The notes beneath the pieces were generated by a model that saw nothing but the letters and a program-made list of their open reading frames with translations, searched no databases and had not been told where the DNA came from. Source: an uncultured Bacteroides sp. (lineage in GTDB: Bacteria > Bacteroidota > Bacteroidia > Bacteroidales > Bacteroidaceae). Taken from it: a DNA stretch of 64,000 nucleotides. Positions 45,726 to 54,755 of the stretch are shown one piece after another (position 1 is the stretch's first letter; each line of letters starts with the position of its first letter). The translations under genes were made by a program, and so were the position numbers. The stretch spans positions 1-64,000 of the forward strand of contig UQTJ01000016.1 in the NCBI GenBank assembly GCA_900544075.1. The letters are read 5' to 3'.

Positions 45726-48389
45726 ATGAAAAAGCTACTCCTGACATTACTCATCATTCTTTCCGCAGGAATAACTTTTGCCTATGAGCCGGAATTCTCT
45801 ACTGCCGGCTTTTTCCGTCTTGACGGCACAGGGCGCGAAGTGTTCTCGATGAACCCGGCATGGCGATTCCACAAAGGGAACGCTGAAGGTGCGGAAGCCA
45901 AGGATTTCGACGACAAAAACTGGCAAGTGGTTTCGCTGCCAAACGGCATAGAATATCTGCCTACAGAAGCCAGCGGATGTATAAACTATCAGGGGAAAGT
46001 GTGGTACAGAAAACACTTTACTCCGGACAGCAAACTGAAAGGTAAAAAACTGTTCCTGCATTTTGAGGCCATAATGGGGAAAAGCAGGATTTATGTAAAC
46101 GGAAAACTTCTGAAAGAGCATTTCGGAGGATTCCTGCCTGTCATAGTGGATGTAACTGAAGCTCTGGAAACAGGAAAAGACAATGTGATAGCCGTATGGG
46201 CAGACAATAGCGACGACCCTATATATCCGCCCGGAAAGCCACAGGATATGCTGGACTTCTCATACCTCGGAGGTATATACCGCGACTGCTGGCTCATAGC
46301 GCATAACAATGTATTTATAACCGACCCTAACTTTGAGAACGAAACTGCAGGAGGCGGACTGTTCGTGTCATACAACAACGTATCGGAATCATCTGCCGAT
46401 GTTAGTCTGGAAACACACGTCAGGAACTCATCCGGAAAATCGTTTTCAGGATCGGTGGAATATGTCATTTTCGACAAGGACGGCAACAGTATAGCCAAAA
46501 GTTCGAAGAAGATTTCCATCGGAAACGGAAAGGCTAAACATACATCTACTGGTATTAAGATAGAAAAGCCACACTTGTGGGGACCTGACACACCGTATCT
46601 GTATCAGCTGCATGTACTTGTAAAAGACAAGAACGGCAATACAGTGGACGGTTACCGCAGACGTATCGGAATAAGAAGCATAGAGTTCAAGGGCAAGGAC
46701 GGGTTCTGGCTAAACGGCAAGCCTTATCCTTATCCGCTGATTGGGGCGAACAGGCATCAGGACTTTGCTGTAGTAGGAAATGCTGTACCTAACAGCATTC
46801 ACTGGAGGGATACCAAGAAGCTGAGAGATACGGGCATGAGAGTGATAAGAAATGCACATTATCCTCAGGACCCTTCATTTATGGATGCTTGCGATGAATT
46901 AGGATTGTTCGTTATAGTAAATACTCCGGGATGGCAGTTCTGGAACGATGCACCGGTATTCGCACAGAGGGTTTACAGCGATATACGCAATATGGTAAGG
47001 CGCGACAGGAATCATCCGTCGGTATGGATGTGGGAACCTATACTGAACGAAACATGGTATCCTGAGGACTTCGCAAAGAACGTGGTAGACATTCTCCACG
47101 AGGAGTATCCTTATCCTTACTGCTATGCAGGATGCGATGTTACGGCAAGAGGAAGCGAGTTCTTCCCTATCCACTTTACCCATCCTCTCAACGGCGGAGG
47201 CGGAGCATTCAATACGGACAAGATGAATCCTGAGATTTCCTACTTCACACGCGAATGGGGAGATAATGTTGATGACTGGAGTTCGCACAACTCTCCGAGC
47301 CGGGTTAATCGTGCATGGGGAGAGGTTCCTATGCTTGTTCAGGCTCAGGGATATGCCAAACCGGAATACAAGCACACCTGCTATGACATTCTGTACAAAT
47401 GCGACAGACAGCATATGGGAGGTTGCCTGTGGCATTCGTTCGACCATCAGAGAGGATATCATCCGGACCCTTTCTACGGAGGTATAATGGATGTGTTCCG
47501 TCAGCCGAAACTGTCATACTATATGTTCTGCGCACAGCGTCCTGCCGAAAAGAACGATATGCTGATTTCCGAGACGGGGCCTATGGTGTACATAGCAAAT
47601 GCCATGACTCCTTTCTCTCCTAAGGACATTACCGTTTACAGCAACTGCGACGAGGTAAGACTCACATACTGCAAGGATGGAAAGGTATTCACTTATAAAA
47701 AGGATAAGGAAGCTAAGGGTATGCCGTCGCCAATCATTACCTTTGAAAATGTTTGGAACGTGATGCTGGACAAAAAGCTTGCCAGAGAGAGAAGACACGC
47801 GGATTCTTACCTCCTTGCTGAAGGACTAATAGACGGAAAAGTAGTAGCCACTCATAAAGTTACGCCTACAAGAAGACCGGAACAGGTCAGACTGAGACTT
47901 GACAACGAAGGTATGCAGCTGCATGCCGACGGCTCGGATAAGGTTACTGTAATAGCAGAAATTACCGACAAGAACGGAAACGTGAAAAGGCTGAACAATT
48001 ATTATGTGAGGTTCTTCATTGAAGGTGAAGGCAGCATAGTGGGCGGTGCTGATATAATGGCTAATCCGGTTCCTGTGAAATGGGGAAGCGCGCCTGTGCT
48101 GATACAATCGACAACAAAACCGGGTAAGATTGTAATTACAGCAAGCGTATTGTTCGAAGGTTCACAGATGCCGGTAAGCGGAAAACTGGAGCTTAACTCT
48201 ATTGCTCCGGAATATCCTCTGATATTCAGTCAGGATGAAGAAAATGCTGAAGTAAAAACCGTAAAGACTGTAACTACAGGCAAAAGCGATGCGGAAATAG
48301 AGCTTGAAAAGCTTCGCCGTGAACTGAACCAGTTGAAACTGAAAGAGGTCGAACAGCAACAAACTGACTTTGGAGAAAAAAGAAACTGA
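45726..48389 (+). CDS. GH2 family glycoside hydrolase (probable beta-galactosidase)
   Basis: An 887-aa exported enzyme. The ATG at 45726 gives a signal peptide (MKKLLLTLLIILSAGITFA); an in-frame TTG at 45651 lies inside the palindromic repeat and is rejected. GH2 order: sugar-binding jelly roll (WYRKHFT, GIYRDCWL), immunoglobulin-like domain, then the barrel with acid/base E442 in LNETW and candidate nucleophile E510 in YFTREWGD. The region after residue 640 is Ig-like and ends in a coiled-coil-prone tail (ELEKLRRELNQLKLKEVEQQ). It differs from the LacZ-like GH2 at 40589. It is the first gene of an operon with GH16 and a sulfatase, 1 and 6 bases apart. Confidence 0.87.
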   Translation: MKKLLLTLLIILSAGITFAYEPEFSTAGFFRLDGTGREVFSMNPAWRFHKGNAEGAEAKDFDDKNWQVVSLPNGIEYLPTEASGCINYQGKVWYRKHFTPDSKLKGKKLFLHFEAIMGKSRIYVNGKLLKEHFGGFLPVIVDVTEALETGKDNVIAVWADNSDDPIYPPGKPQDMLDFSYLGGIYRDCWLIAHNNVFITDPNFENETAGGGLFVSYNNVSESSADVSLETHVRNSSGKSFSGSVEYVIFDKDGNSIAKSSKKISIGNGKAKHTSTGIKIEKPHLWGPDTPYLYQLHVLVKDKNGNTVDGYRRRIGIRSIEFKGKDGFWLNGKPYPYPLIGANRHQDFAVVGNAVPNSIHWRDTKKLRDTGMRVIRNAHYPQDPSFMDACDELGLFVIVNTPGWQFWNDAPVFAQRVYSDIRNMVRRDRNHPSVWMWEPILNETWYPEDFAKNVVDILHEEYPYPYCYAGCDVTARGSEFFPIHFTHPLNGGGGAFNTDKMNPEISYFTREWGDNVDDWSSHNSPSRVNRAWGEVPMLVQAQGYAKPEYKHTCYDILYKCDRQHMGGCLWHSFDHQRGYHPDPFYGGIMDVFRQPKLSYYMFCAQRPAEKNDMLISETGPMVYIANAMTPFSPKDITVYSNCDEVRLTYCKDGKVFTYKKDKEAKGMPSPIITFENVWNVMLDKKLARERRHADSYLLAEGLIDGKVVATHKVTPTRRPEQVRLRLDNEGMQLHADGSDKVTVIAEITDKNGNVKRLNNYYVRFFIEGEGSIVGGADIMANPVPVKWGSAPVLIQSTTKPGKIVITASVLFEGSQMPVSGKLELNSIAPEYPLIFSQDEENAEVKTVKTVTTGKSDAEIELEKLRRELNQLKLKEVEQQQTDFGEKRN

Positions 48390-48390
48390 T

Positions 48391-49182
48391 ATGCACATGA
48401 AGAACGTATTACTGATTATATTTACCTTTGTTCTTTCCATTCCCATGGTTTCTGCCATGGGAGGAAAGGATGAGTATAAACTTGTATGGAAAGAAAATTT
48501 CAGAGGCAAAAGCATAGACGATAGCAGATGGTCCAAAATTCCGAGAGGAAAACCGGACTGGAAAAGGTATATGTCCGATCATGAGTCGCTCTATGAGCTA
48601 AAGGGCGGAAAGCTGATTCTTCACGGGGTGGAGAACAAGGGAACGGCTCCCGAAGACACGGCAAGGTTTCTGACCGGAGGTATATTCACTAAAGGCAAGT
48701 TCGCCATAAGATATGGCAAAGTGGAAGTGAGAGCCAAACTGGAAGCCGCACAGGGGGTATGGCCTGCCATATGGATGCTGCCGGAAAAAGGCAGTTGGCC
48801 GGACGCGGGAGAGATTGACATCATGGAAAGGCTTAACCACGATGATTTTGTGTATCAGACAGTCCATACGCACTACACGCATACCTTGAACGAGAAGAAG
48901 AACCCACCGCATACGGCAAAGGCGAAAATCAATCCCGACGGATATAATGTATATGGTGTGGAGATTTTGCCGGACAAGATAGTATTCTCGGTGAACGGGA
49001 AAGTCACTCATATATATCCGAAGATTGATACCGACAAGGAAGGACAATTCCCTTTCGGAACACCCTACTACATTCTGATAGACATGCAGATAGAGGGTGC
49101 ATGGGTAGGCAAGGCAAATATAGAGGAACTGCCCGTGAAGATGATGATAGACTGGGTAAAGGTTTATGAAAGAAAAAATTAA
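48391..49182 (+). CDS. GH16 family endo-hydrolase
   Basis: A 263-aa exported endo-glycanase. The signal peptide ends near AMGG; ATG 48397 is an alternative start two codons on. The beta-jelly-roll core has the GH16 catalytic motif GEIDIMERL with nucleophile E141, D143 and acid/base E146, and WPAIWMLP upstream. Between GH2 and a sulfatase, it resembles the GH16 subfamily that includes laminarinases and the gut-Bacteroides endo-O-glycanases acting on poly-N-acetyllactosamine in mucins. The latter is favoured because GH20, GH2 and sulfatase neighbours suit that substrate, but the motifs alone do not exclude a beta-glucan or galactan. Confidence 0.85.
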   Translation: MHMKNVLLIIFTFVLSIPMVSAMGGKDEYKLVWKENFRGKSIDDSRWSKIPRGKPDWKRYMSDHESLYELKGGKLILHGVENKGTAPEDTARFLTGGIFTKGKFAIRYGKVEVRAKLEAAQGVWPAIWMLPEKGSWPDAGEIDIMERLNHDDFVYQTVHTHYTHTLNEKKNPPHTAKAKINPDGYNVYGVEILPDKIVFSVNGKVTHIYPKIDTDKEGQFPFGTPYYILIDMQIEGAWVGKANIEELPVKMMIDWVKVYERKN

Positions 49183-49188
49183 GAGATT

Positions 49189-50757
49189 ATGAACAGACTG
49201 TTACTTCTACCATTGGCGGTTTGTGCCGCACAGGCTTCGTACTTACATGGAAAGAACAAACCTAATATCGTACTGATAATGTGCGATGATATGGGATTCT
49301 CCGACTTGGGATGTTATGGAAGCGAAATAAATACTCCGAATATCGACCGTCTGGCCGATGAAGGCATAAGGTTCAGCAATTTCAAGAATACCGGAAGAAG
49401 TTGTCCGAGCCGAGCTGCCCTGCTGACAGGCAGATACCAGCACGAAGCCGGCATAGGCTGGATGGCGGAGGTGGACGAACACAGGCCGGGATACAGGGGG
49501 CAGATAGACCGGAAATATCCGACTATAGCCGAATTAATGAAAGACTGTGGCTACAGCACTTATATGAGTGGGAAATGGCATGTCACGACTTTTGGCGGAT
49601 TTGACGCTCCTAACGGAAGCTACCCTGTTCAACGCGGATTTGACAGATACTACGGCTGTCTGTACGGCGGAGGAAGCTACTACAAACCGTCGCCTATATA
49701 TAACAATCTTCAGAAGATTACGGAACTGCCGGACGATTATTACTATACCACAGCATTGTCTGATTCTGCAATAGCTTTTGTGGAGAGGCACGACACGGAC
49801 AAGCCTATGTTTCTGTATGTTGCACATTATGCCCCTCATCTGCCGCTTGAGGCTCCTGAGAAATATATACAAAGGTGCATGGACAGGTATAAACCGGGAT
49901 ATGATGTGCTGAGAAAGAAACGTTTTGAGAAGATGAAAAGTCTCGGCCTCGTGGATAAGGATATGGAACTGCCTGTTTTCGACAAGGAATTCAAGGGCAA
50001 AAGGCCTAAATGGGAGGAACTGAACGAAGCCCAAAGGCAGAAATGGACACGCGACATGGCCACTTATGCCGCTATGATAGAGATTATGGACGAGTGTATA
50101 GGCGAACTGATGCAGGCCATAGACAAGAAGGGTATGACGGACAATACCGTGTTTATCTTCCTTAGCGACAACGGTTCCACATCTGAAGGAGGTTTCATAA
50201 AACAGCTTATGGCAGACCTCTCAAACACTCCGTACAGAAGCTACAAGCAATGGGTATTTCAGGGGGGAACAAGTTCACCGCTGATTATGAAATTCGGTAA
50301 AGATACGGGTATAGAGCCGAAAGAGGAAATATGCTGTCAGACTTCGCATATCATAGACCTGGTGCCTACATGTCTGAAACTGGCCGGTGGAAAATACCGT
50401 AAATCGAAGGATATTACCGGTCTGGAAGGAATAAGTCTTCTTCCGGCAATAGAAAATGGAGAATGCAAGGACAGAACATTATTCTTTGAACACCAGAGTT
50501 CATGCGCCATTATTGATGGAAACTGGAAACTCGTCAGACAGAACAGTAACGAGCAATGGGAACTGATAGATTTAAGCAAGGACCCTTTTGAAACCAATGA
50601 TATCTCGAAAATGCATCCGGAGATAGTGGAAAGACTGGAAGCCAAATGGGTGGAATGGGGAAATACGCATAAGGTGTTCCCTCTGGAAAACAAGCCGTGG
50701 GGAGAGAGAATCAATTTCTATAAAGAGAAGAATCCTGATCAGGACGGGATAAATTAA
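49189..50757 (+). CDS. S1-family sulfatase, Ser-type
   Basis: A 522-aa exported sulfatase with a short signal peptide (MNRLLLLPLAVCAAQAS). Metal-binding VLIMCDDMGFSDLGCYGS opens the domain. The formylglycine motif is S71-C-P-S-R75 (SCPSRAALLTG): the first position is Ser, not the following Cys, so it also needs the anSME. Other motifs: MSGKWHVT, HYAPHLPLEAPEKY and LSDNGSTSEGG, and a C-terminal block that contacts the sugar. It is the third gene of the GH2-GH16-sulfatase operon, 6 bases after GH16. It should remove a sulfate that blocks the glycosidases; which position is not determinable here. Confidence 0.9.
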   Translation: MNRLLLLPLAVCAAQASYLHGKNKPNIVLIMCDDMGFSDLGCYGSEINTPNIDRLADEGIRFSNFKNTGRSCPSRAALLTGRYQHEAGIGWMAEVDEHRPGYRGQIDRKYPTIAELMKDCGYSTYMSGKWHVTTFGGFDAPNGSYPVQRGFDRYYGCLYGGGSYYKPSPIYNNLQKITELPDDYYYTTALSDSAIAFVERHDTDKPMFLYVAHYAPHLPLEAPEKYIQRCMDRYKPGYDVLRKKRFEKMKSLGLVDKDMELPVFDKEFKGKRPKWEELNEAQRQKWTRDMATYAAMIEIMDECIGELMQAIDKKGMTDNTVFIFLSDNGSTSEGGFIKQLMADLSNTPYRSYKQWVFQGGTSSPLIMKFGKDTGIEPKEEICCQTSHIIDLVPTCLKLAGGKYRKSKDITGLEGISLLPAIENGECKDRTLFFEHQSSCAIIDGNWKLVRQNSNEQWELIDLSKDPFETNDISKMHPEIVERLEAKWVEWGNTHKVFPLENKPWGERINFYKEKNPDQDGIN

Positions 50758-50797
50758 TGAAGGAGGAGAATAACTAAGCTTCATACGAACTATAAAA

Positions 50798-50849
50798 TAT
50801 AGCAAAATTGTTATATTTTTATTTGGCAATTTATAACAAAAACGCTATA
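50798..50849. promoter_or_regulatory. candidate HicB operator (inverted repeat)
   Basis: TATAGCAAAATTGTTATA (50798-50815) and TATAACAAAAACGCTATA (50832-50849) are inverted copies with 14 of 18 matches. Their centres are 34 bases apart. The second half-site overlaps the -7 box, the usual arrangement for autorepression by the antitoxin. Confidence 0.55.
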
Positions 50850-50853
50850 TTTG
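50822..50853 (+). promoter_or_regulatory. promoter of hicAB
   Basis: TTTG at 50822-50825 and TATATTTG at 50846-50853 with 20-base spacing, both exact matches to the Bacteroidota consensus, about 32 bases upstream of hicA. Confidence 0.7.
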
Positions 50854-50885
50854 CATTGTCTTAATAACAAACGGTCTTTTAAATA

Positions 50886-51071
50886 ATGAAGTACAATCAA
50901 TTCTTTGCGGAATTAACCGCAGCAGGTTGTTACGTTCTTAGGCATGGAGCTAACCACGATATTTGGTATAGCCCAAAGACGGAAAACAAGTTCGCTCTGC
51001 CAAGGCACGGTAAATTAGAAGTGCCTACAGGTATGGAACGTAAGGCAAGAAAGGTTCTATTGGGGGAATAA
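50886..51071 (+). CDS. hicA: HicA-type toxin (mRNA interferase)
   Basis: A 61-aa toxin with the double-stranded-RNA-binding-like HicA fold. The catalytic histidine is H24 in GANHDIWYSP (the G-x-H motif), preceded by FFAELTAAGCYVLRHG and followed by LPRHGKLEVPTGMERKARKVL, typical of HicA. It would cleave mRNA when free. The partner antitoxin gene follows after 94 bases, and an operator-like repeat precedes the promoter. The normal toxin-first order of hicAB is kept. Confidence 0.9.
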   Translation: MKYNQFFAELTAAGCYVLRHGANHDIWYSPKTENKFALPRHGKLEVPTGMERKARKVLLGE

Positions 51072-51165
51072 TCCCCCACCTTTTTCATTTCATGATTGAA
51101 AGGATGTTATTATTAAGGCAATGGGTGCGGCATAGTGCCGTACCCTTTTTTAAAAACAAATCGGT

Positions 51166-51561
51166 ATGAAAGTTACAGTAATTATGGAAAAGGCTAAGGA
51201 CGGGCATTATTCCTGCTTTGTGGAAGATGATTTGCCCGGATTCGGATTGTCGGGCTTTGGGGATACGGCAGAAGCAGCCAAAGCGGACATGATGAAAGCA
51301 TATGAGGAAATAAAAAAGATACAGGAAGAAGAATGCAAAGAAGTTCCTGAACTGGAATTTATTTACAGATATGACATGCAGTCTTTCTTCAATTATTTCT
51401 CTTTCCTGAATGTTACAAAGGTTGCTGAACTGGCCGGCATAAACCCCTCTTTAATGCGACAATATACCTCAGGAGTAACCGATGCAGGACAAAAACAATA
51501 TGACAAGATACGCACTGCAGTGGAAAAAATCTCTAAGGAACTTTCTGCTGCCACATTCTAA
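51166..51561 (+). CDS. hicB: HicB-type antitoxin
   Basis: A 131-aa antitoxin. The N-terminal half is the HicB partial RNase H fold (MKVTVIMEKAKDGHYSCFVE, GFGDTAEAAKADMMKAYEEI). The C-terminal part (about residues 75-125) has a helix-turn-helix pattern, VTKVAELAGINPSLMRQYTSG, that would bind the operator upstream of hicA. It neutralises HicA and represses the operon in studied systems. The 94-base gap to hicA is long for the family and contains no clear second promoter. Confidence 0.87.
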   Translation: MKVTVIMEKAKDGHYSCFVEDDLPGFGLSGFGDTAEAAKADMMKAYEEIKKIQEEECKEVPELEFIYRYDMQSFFNYFSFLNVTKVAELAGINPSLMRQYTSGVTDAGQKQYDKIRTAVEKISKELSAATF

Positions 51562-51615
51562 AGATATTGTATCGCCGTGAGGCGTGACCGTTTAATTAAG
51601 ACAAACAAACAGTAA

Positions 51616-51651
51616 AAAACGGAATGCACCACAGCGGATGCATTCCGTTTT
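51616..51651. terminator. bidirectional terminator
   Basis: AAAACGGAATGCA and TGCATTCCGTTTT form a perfect 13-bp stem with a 10-base loop, between hicB and the convergent korB. Confidence 0.85.
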
Positions 51652-51689
51652 CGTTCATACCGGAGATATTCTCCGGCTGATTCTGATTA

Positions 51690-52697
51690 TTAAATTTCCC
51701 AAGTATCGTTAGTATCGAGAAGTTCGGCAAAATTGTGATATTTCTTCTTTTCTGACACTTCCTTTATCTGGTCTTCTACGGCCTGTTCGTATGTAGGAGC
51801 CTCAACATCGCGGATTACTCCGAGAGCAATAGGGAAGTCAGGACCTTCCATAAGGGCAAGTTTCAGCTGCAGGGTATTGTCCATGCAGTGTGCATCGTGA
51901 ACAAGGATATCTTTTTCGGTGATACCGTTCTCACCAAGTTTCACGACCTTCAGGCCAAAGCCTTCCTGCATAAGTCCGAACTCTTTGTTAGGACCGAACA
52001 GCATAGGTTTGCCATGCTCCAGATAGATGGCGTTGCGCTCACGGTCTTCTTTCTTGGCTATAGAGTTGTGAGTTCCGTCGTTGAAGATTACACAGTTTTG
52101 CAATACCTCTACTACAGACGTTCCTTTATGCTTTTCGGCCGCTTTAAGCACTTCTACAGACGGATTGCCGTCTACTGCAGCACAACGTGCAAAGAAGCGT
52201 CCACGGGCCCCGAAACAAAGTTCTGCCGGACGGAACGGATCTTCCACTGTTCCGTATGGCGATGACTTGCTGACAAATCCTCTTTCCGATGTAGGCGAGT
52301 ACTGTCCTTTAGTCAATCCGTAGATACGGTTGTTCAGAAGTATGATGTTGATATCCACATTACGGCGGATGGCATGGATGAAGTGGTTACCACCGATGGC
52401 AAGACCGTCGCCATCACCTGAGATTTGCCATACTGTCAGCTGAGGGTTGGCAACCTTTACACCTGTTGCTATTGCTGCTGCACGTCCGTGAATGGTGTGC
52501 ATACCGTATGTGTTCATATAATAAGGCAGACGTGACGAACATCCGATACCTGATATTACGGCTATGTCCTTAGGAGCAGTTCCAATTTCTGCCAACGCTT
52601 TATGGAATGAATTCAAGAAAGCATGGTCGCCACATCCCGGACACCAGCGAGGCTGTCCTGCTTTATAATCGGCTGCTGTATATTTTGTTTCGCTCAT
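51690..52697 (-). CDS. korB: 2-oxoglutarate:ferredoxin oxidoreductase, beta subunit
   Basis: Thiamine-diphosphate subunit of 335 aa. The N-terminal cluster motif WCPGCGDHAF binds part of a [4Fe-4S] cluster, and GDGDGLAIGGNHFIHAIRRN with later NNRIYGLTKGQ is the ThDP/Mg site. It makes succinyl-CoA and reduced ferredoxin from 2-oxoglutarate, or runs in reverse for carbon fixation in anaerobes. It follows korA with 3 bases between. A ferredoxin-like delta subunit is not in the operon here. Assignment as Kor rather than another 2-oxoacid reductase rests on overall motif pattern. Confidence 0.88.
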   Translation of the reverse strand: MSETKYTAADYKAGQPRWCPGCGDHAFLNSFHKALAEIGTAPKDIAVISGIGCSSRLPYYMNTYGMHTIHGRAAAIATGVKVANPQLTVWQISGDGDGLAIGGNHFIHAIRRNVDINIILLNNRIYGLTKGQYSPTSERGFVSKSSPYGTVEDPFRPAELCFGARGRFFARCAAVDGNPSVEVLKAAEKHKGTSVVEVLQNCVIFNDGTHNSIAKKEDRERNAIYLEHGKPMLFGPNKEFGLMQEGFGLKVVKLGENGITEKDILVHDAHCMDNTLQLKLALMEGPDFPIALGVIRDVEAPTYEQAVEDQIKEVSEKKKYHNFAELLDTNDTWEI

Positions 52698-52700
52698 AGA

Positions 52701-54554
52701 TTATTCCTCCATTATTTTAGTGAAAGCATCAACCAATTCCTGTACTACGAAAGGCTGACCTTTTACCTGATTAAACTGATGTAAATGCAATCCTTCTATC
52801 TTCATGCGCAGATAGCCTGCAAACTGTCCCATATTCTGTTCCGCAACGACAATCTTCTTGTACTTGCGAAGTACTTCCTCTGTGTTTTTAGGAAGCGGAT
52901 TGATGAAACGGAAGTGTGCAAGGGCAGCTTTCTTGCCATTTGCATTGAGTATATCCATAGCTGAATGAAGATGTCCGTATGTACCGCCGAAGCCTACTAT
53001 CAGAAGGTCTGCATCCTCTTCTCCTTCCACTTCGAGCAATGGCAGTGTATCGGCTATCTTGGCTACCTTCTCTGCACGGAGTTTTGTCATCAGATGATGG
53101 TTTTCCGGTTCTGTAGATATAGCACCTGTTTCGCTGCTCTTTTCCAACCCACCGATACGATGCATGAATCCTTCAGTGCCCGGCTTTGCCCAATAGCGTA
53201 CACCTGTCTCATAATTGCGGAGGAACGGAGTCCAGTATGAAGCCATATCAGGAGTCACATATGGAGGATTAATGGATGGATATTCGTTCAAATCAGGCAA
53301 TTTCCATGCTGCAGAACCGTTGGCAATATATGCATCTGTAAGAAGTACGACAGGAGTCATATGCTCCAAAGCTATCTTGCAGGCTGTATATGCCGCATCG
53401 AAACAGTCTGTAGGCGATGATGCTGCTATCACCGGCATAGGGCTTTCGCCGTTACGTCCGTAGAGTGCCTGAAGAAGGTCTGTCTGTTCTGATTTGGTAG
53501 GAAGACCTGTAGAAGGACCTCCGCGCTGTACGTTCACAATGACCAAAGGCAACTCTGCAATTACGGCAAGGTTCATAGCCTCACTCTTAAGACAGACACC
53601 CGGACCTGAAGTGGAAGTTACAGCCAAAGCTCCTGCAAATGCAGCTCCCACAGCCGAAGCACATCCGGCGATTTCATCCTCACACTGAACGGTCTTTACT
53701 CCAAGCGATTTGTGTTTTGACAGTTCATGAAGTATATCTGTAGCCGGAGTGATAGGATACGAACCAAGATAGAGCTGCAATCCGGCTTTTTCTGCCGCTG
53801 CAATGAGTCCGTAGGATGTAGCCTTATTACCGTTTATATCCATATAGCGTCCGTGAGCTTTCTGGTTCTTTGAAGGAACTCTGTAACTCATTGAAACAGA
53901 TGCATGGGTATTTGCACCGAACTGATAACCGGCATAAAGTACCTGTACATTGGCCTCAGCTATCTCTGGTTTCTTGGCAAACTTCTCGCGCAGGATTTTC
54001 TCTCCTATCTTTACATCACGCTGGAAGAGCCAGCATACCAAACCTAACGCAAACATATTCTTTGTACGGAGGATAGACTTGTTGTCCAGTCCGCTGTCTT
54101 TCAGACATTCCTTACACATGGTTGTGATGGAAGCCTCTACCACTTCGTTCTTTATTCCAAGTTCAGAGAAAGGGTTTTCCAACTGGAACTGTGCCTTCTC
54201 CAAATCGCGCTTGGTAAACGAATCTGTATCTATAATAATTACAGACTGTGGTTTGCAAAACTTATATTGTGTCTTCAGAGCTGCCGGATTCATAGCTACC
54301 AGCACATCGCATTTATCACCCGGAGTATAAACCTTTCCGGAACCGATGTGCACCTGGAATCCTGACACTCCGGTAAGCGAACCTTGCGGAGCACGTATAT
54401 CTGCAGGATAATCAGGGAAAGTACTGATGTCATTTCCCTCAGTAGCTGATATATTGGAAAACATATTTCCGGCCAACTGCATACCGTCGCCAGAGTCTCC
54501 TGAGAAGCGTACTACCACTTCGTCAATCTCCTTGACTGTTATTTCTTCTGCCAT
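52701..54554 (-). CDS. korA: 2-oxoglutarate:ferredoxin oxidoreductase, alpha (gamma-alpha fused) subunit
   Basis: A 617-aa subunit in which the gamma domain (about residues 1-190, with VRFSGDSGDGMQLAG at the N-terminus and DVLVAMNPAALKTQ) is fused to the pyrimidine-binding alpha domain (GLIAAAEKAGLQLYLGSYPITPATDIL, CEDEIAGCASAVGAAFAGA, TSTSGPGVCLKSEA). This is the usual Bacteroidota layout. It pairs with KorB three bases downstream to form the heterodimer. A separate KorD ferredoxin gene would normally be just upstream; here the upstream neighbour is tRNA-Arg. Confidence 0.9.
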   Translation of the reverse strand: MAEEITVKEIDEVVVRFSGDSGDGMQLAGNMFSNISATEGNDISTFPDYPADIRAPQGSLTGVSGFQVHIGSGKVYTPGDKCDVLVAMNPAALKTQYKFCKPQSVIIIDTDSFTKRDLEKAQFQLENPFSELGIKNEVVEASITTMCKECLKDSGLDNKSILRTKNMFALGLVCWLFQRDVKIGEKILREKFAKKPEIAEANVQVLYAGYQFGANTHASVSMSYRVPSKNQKAHGRYMDINGNKATSYGLIAAAEKAGLQLYLGSYPITPATDILHELSKHKSLGVKTVQCEDEIAGCASAVGAAFAGALAVTSTSGPGVCLKSEAMNLAVIAELPLVIVNVQRGGPSTGLPTKSEQTDLLQALYGRNGESPMPVIAASSPTDCFDAAYTACKIALEHMTPVVLLTDAYIANGSAAWKLPDLNEYPSINPPYVTPDMASYWTPFLRNYETGVRYWAKPGTEGFMHRIGGLEKSSETGAISTEPENHHLMTKLRAEKVAKIADTLPLLEVEGEEDADLLIVGFGGTYGHLHSAMDILNANGKKAALAHFRFINPLPKNTEEVLRKYKKIVVAEQNMGQFAGYLRMKIEGLHLHQFNQVKGQPFVVQELVDAFTKIMEE

Positions 54555-54682
54555 AATGTTGCAATTTTAAATTTTCAAAAATATTATTGTCTACAAAAAT
54601 GGAAAACTTCTTTCAAAAAAACAATAAAACTGCAATATTTTTCTACAAAACGTATAATCATACGTTTTTTTTCACATAAATT

Positions 54683-54713
54683 ATTGCATAATCACCAAAA
54701 AGATGTATTTTTG
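54683..54713 (+). promoter_or_regulatory. promoter of tRNA-Arg
   Basis: ATTG at 54683-54686 and TATTTTTG at 54706-54713 with 19-base spacing, about 43 bases upstream of the mature tRNA. Confidence 0.55.
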
Positions 54714-54755
54714 CAATGCATTTGCAAAACATTTGCAAACAGTTCGGTATTAACC

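Noticed and set aside
48370..48390. Upstream TTG start for the GH16 gene
   Set aside because: It would overlap the GH2 coding end and precede the signal peptide with charged residues; the ATGs at 48391 or 48397 fit better.
49189..50757. Cys-type sulfatase because of CPSR in the active-site motif
   Set aside because: The motif is S-C-P-S-R; the modified position is the Ser two places before Pro, so it is Ser-type.
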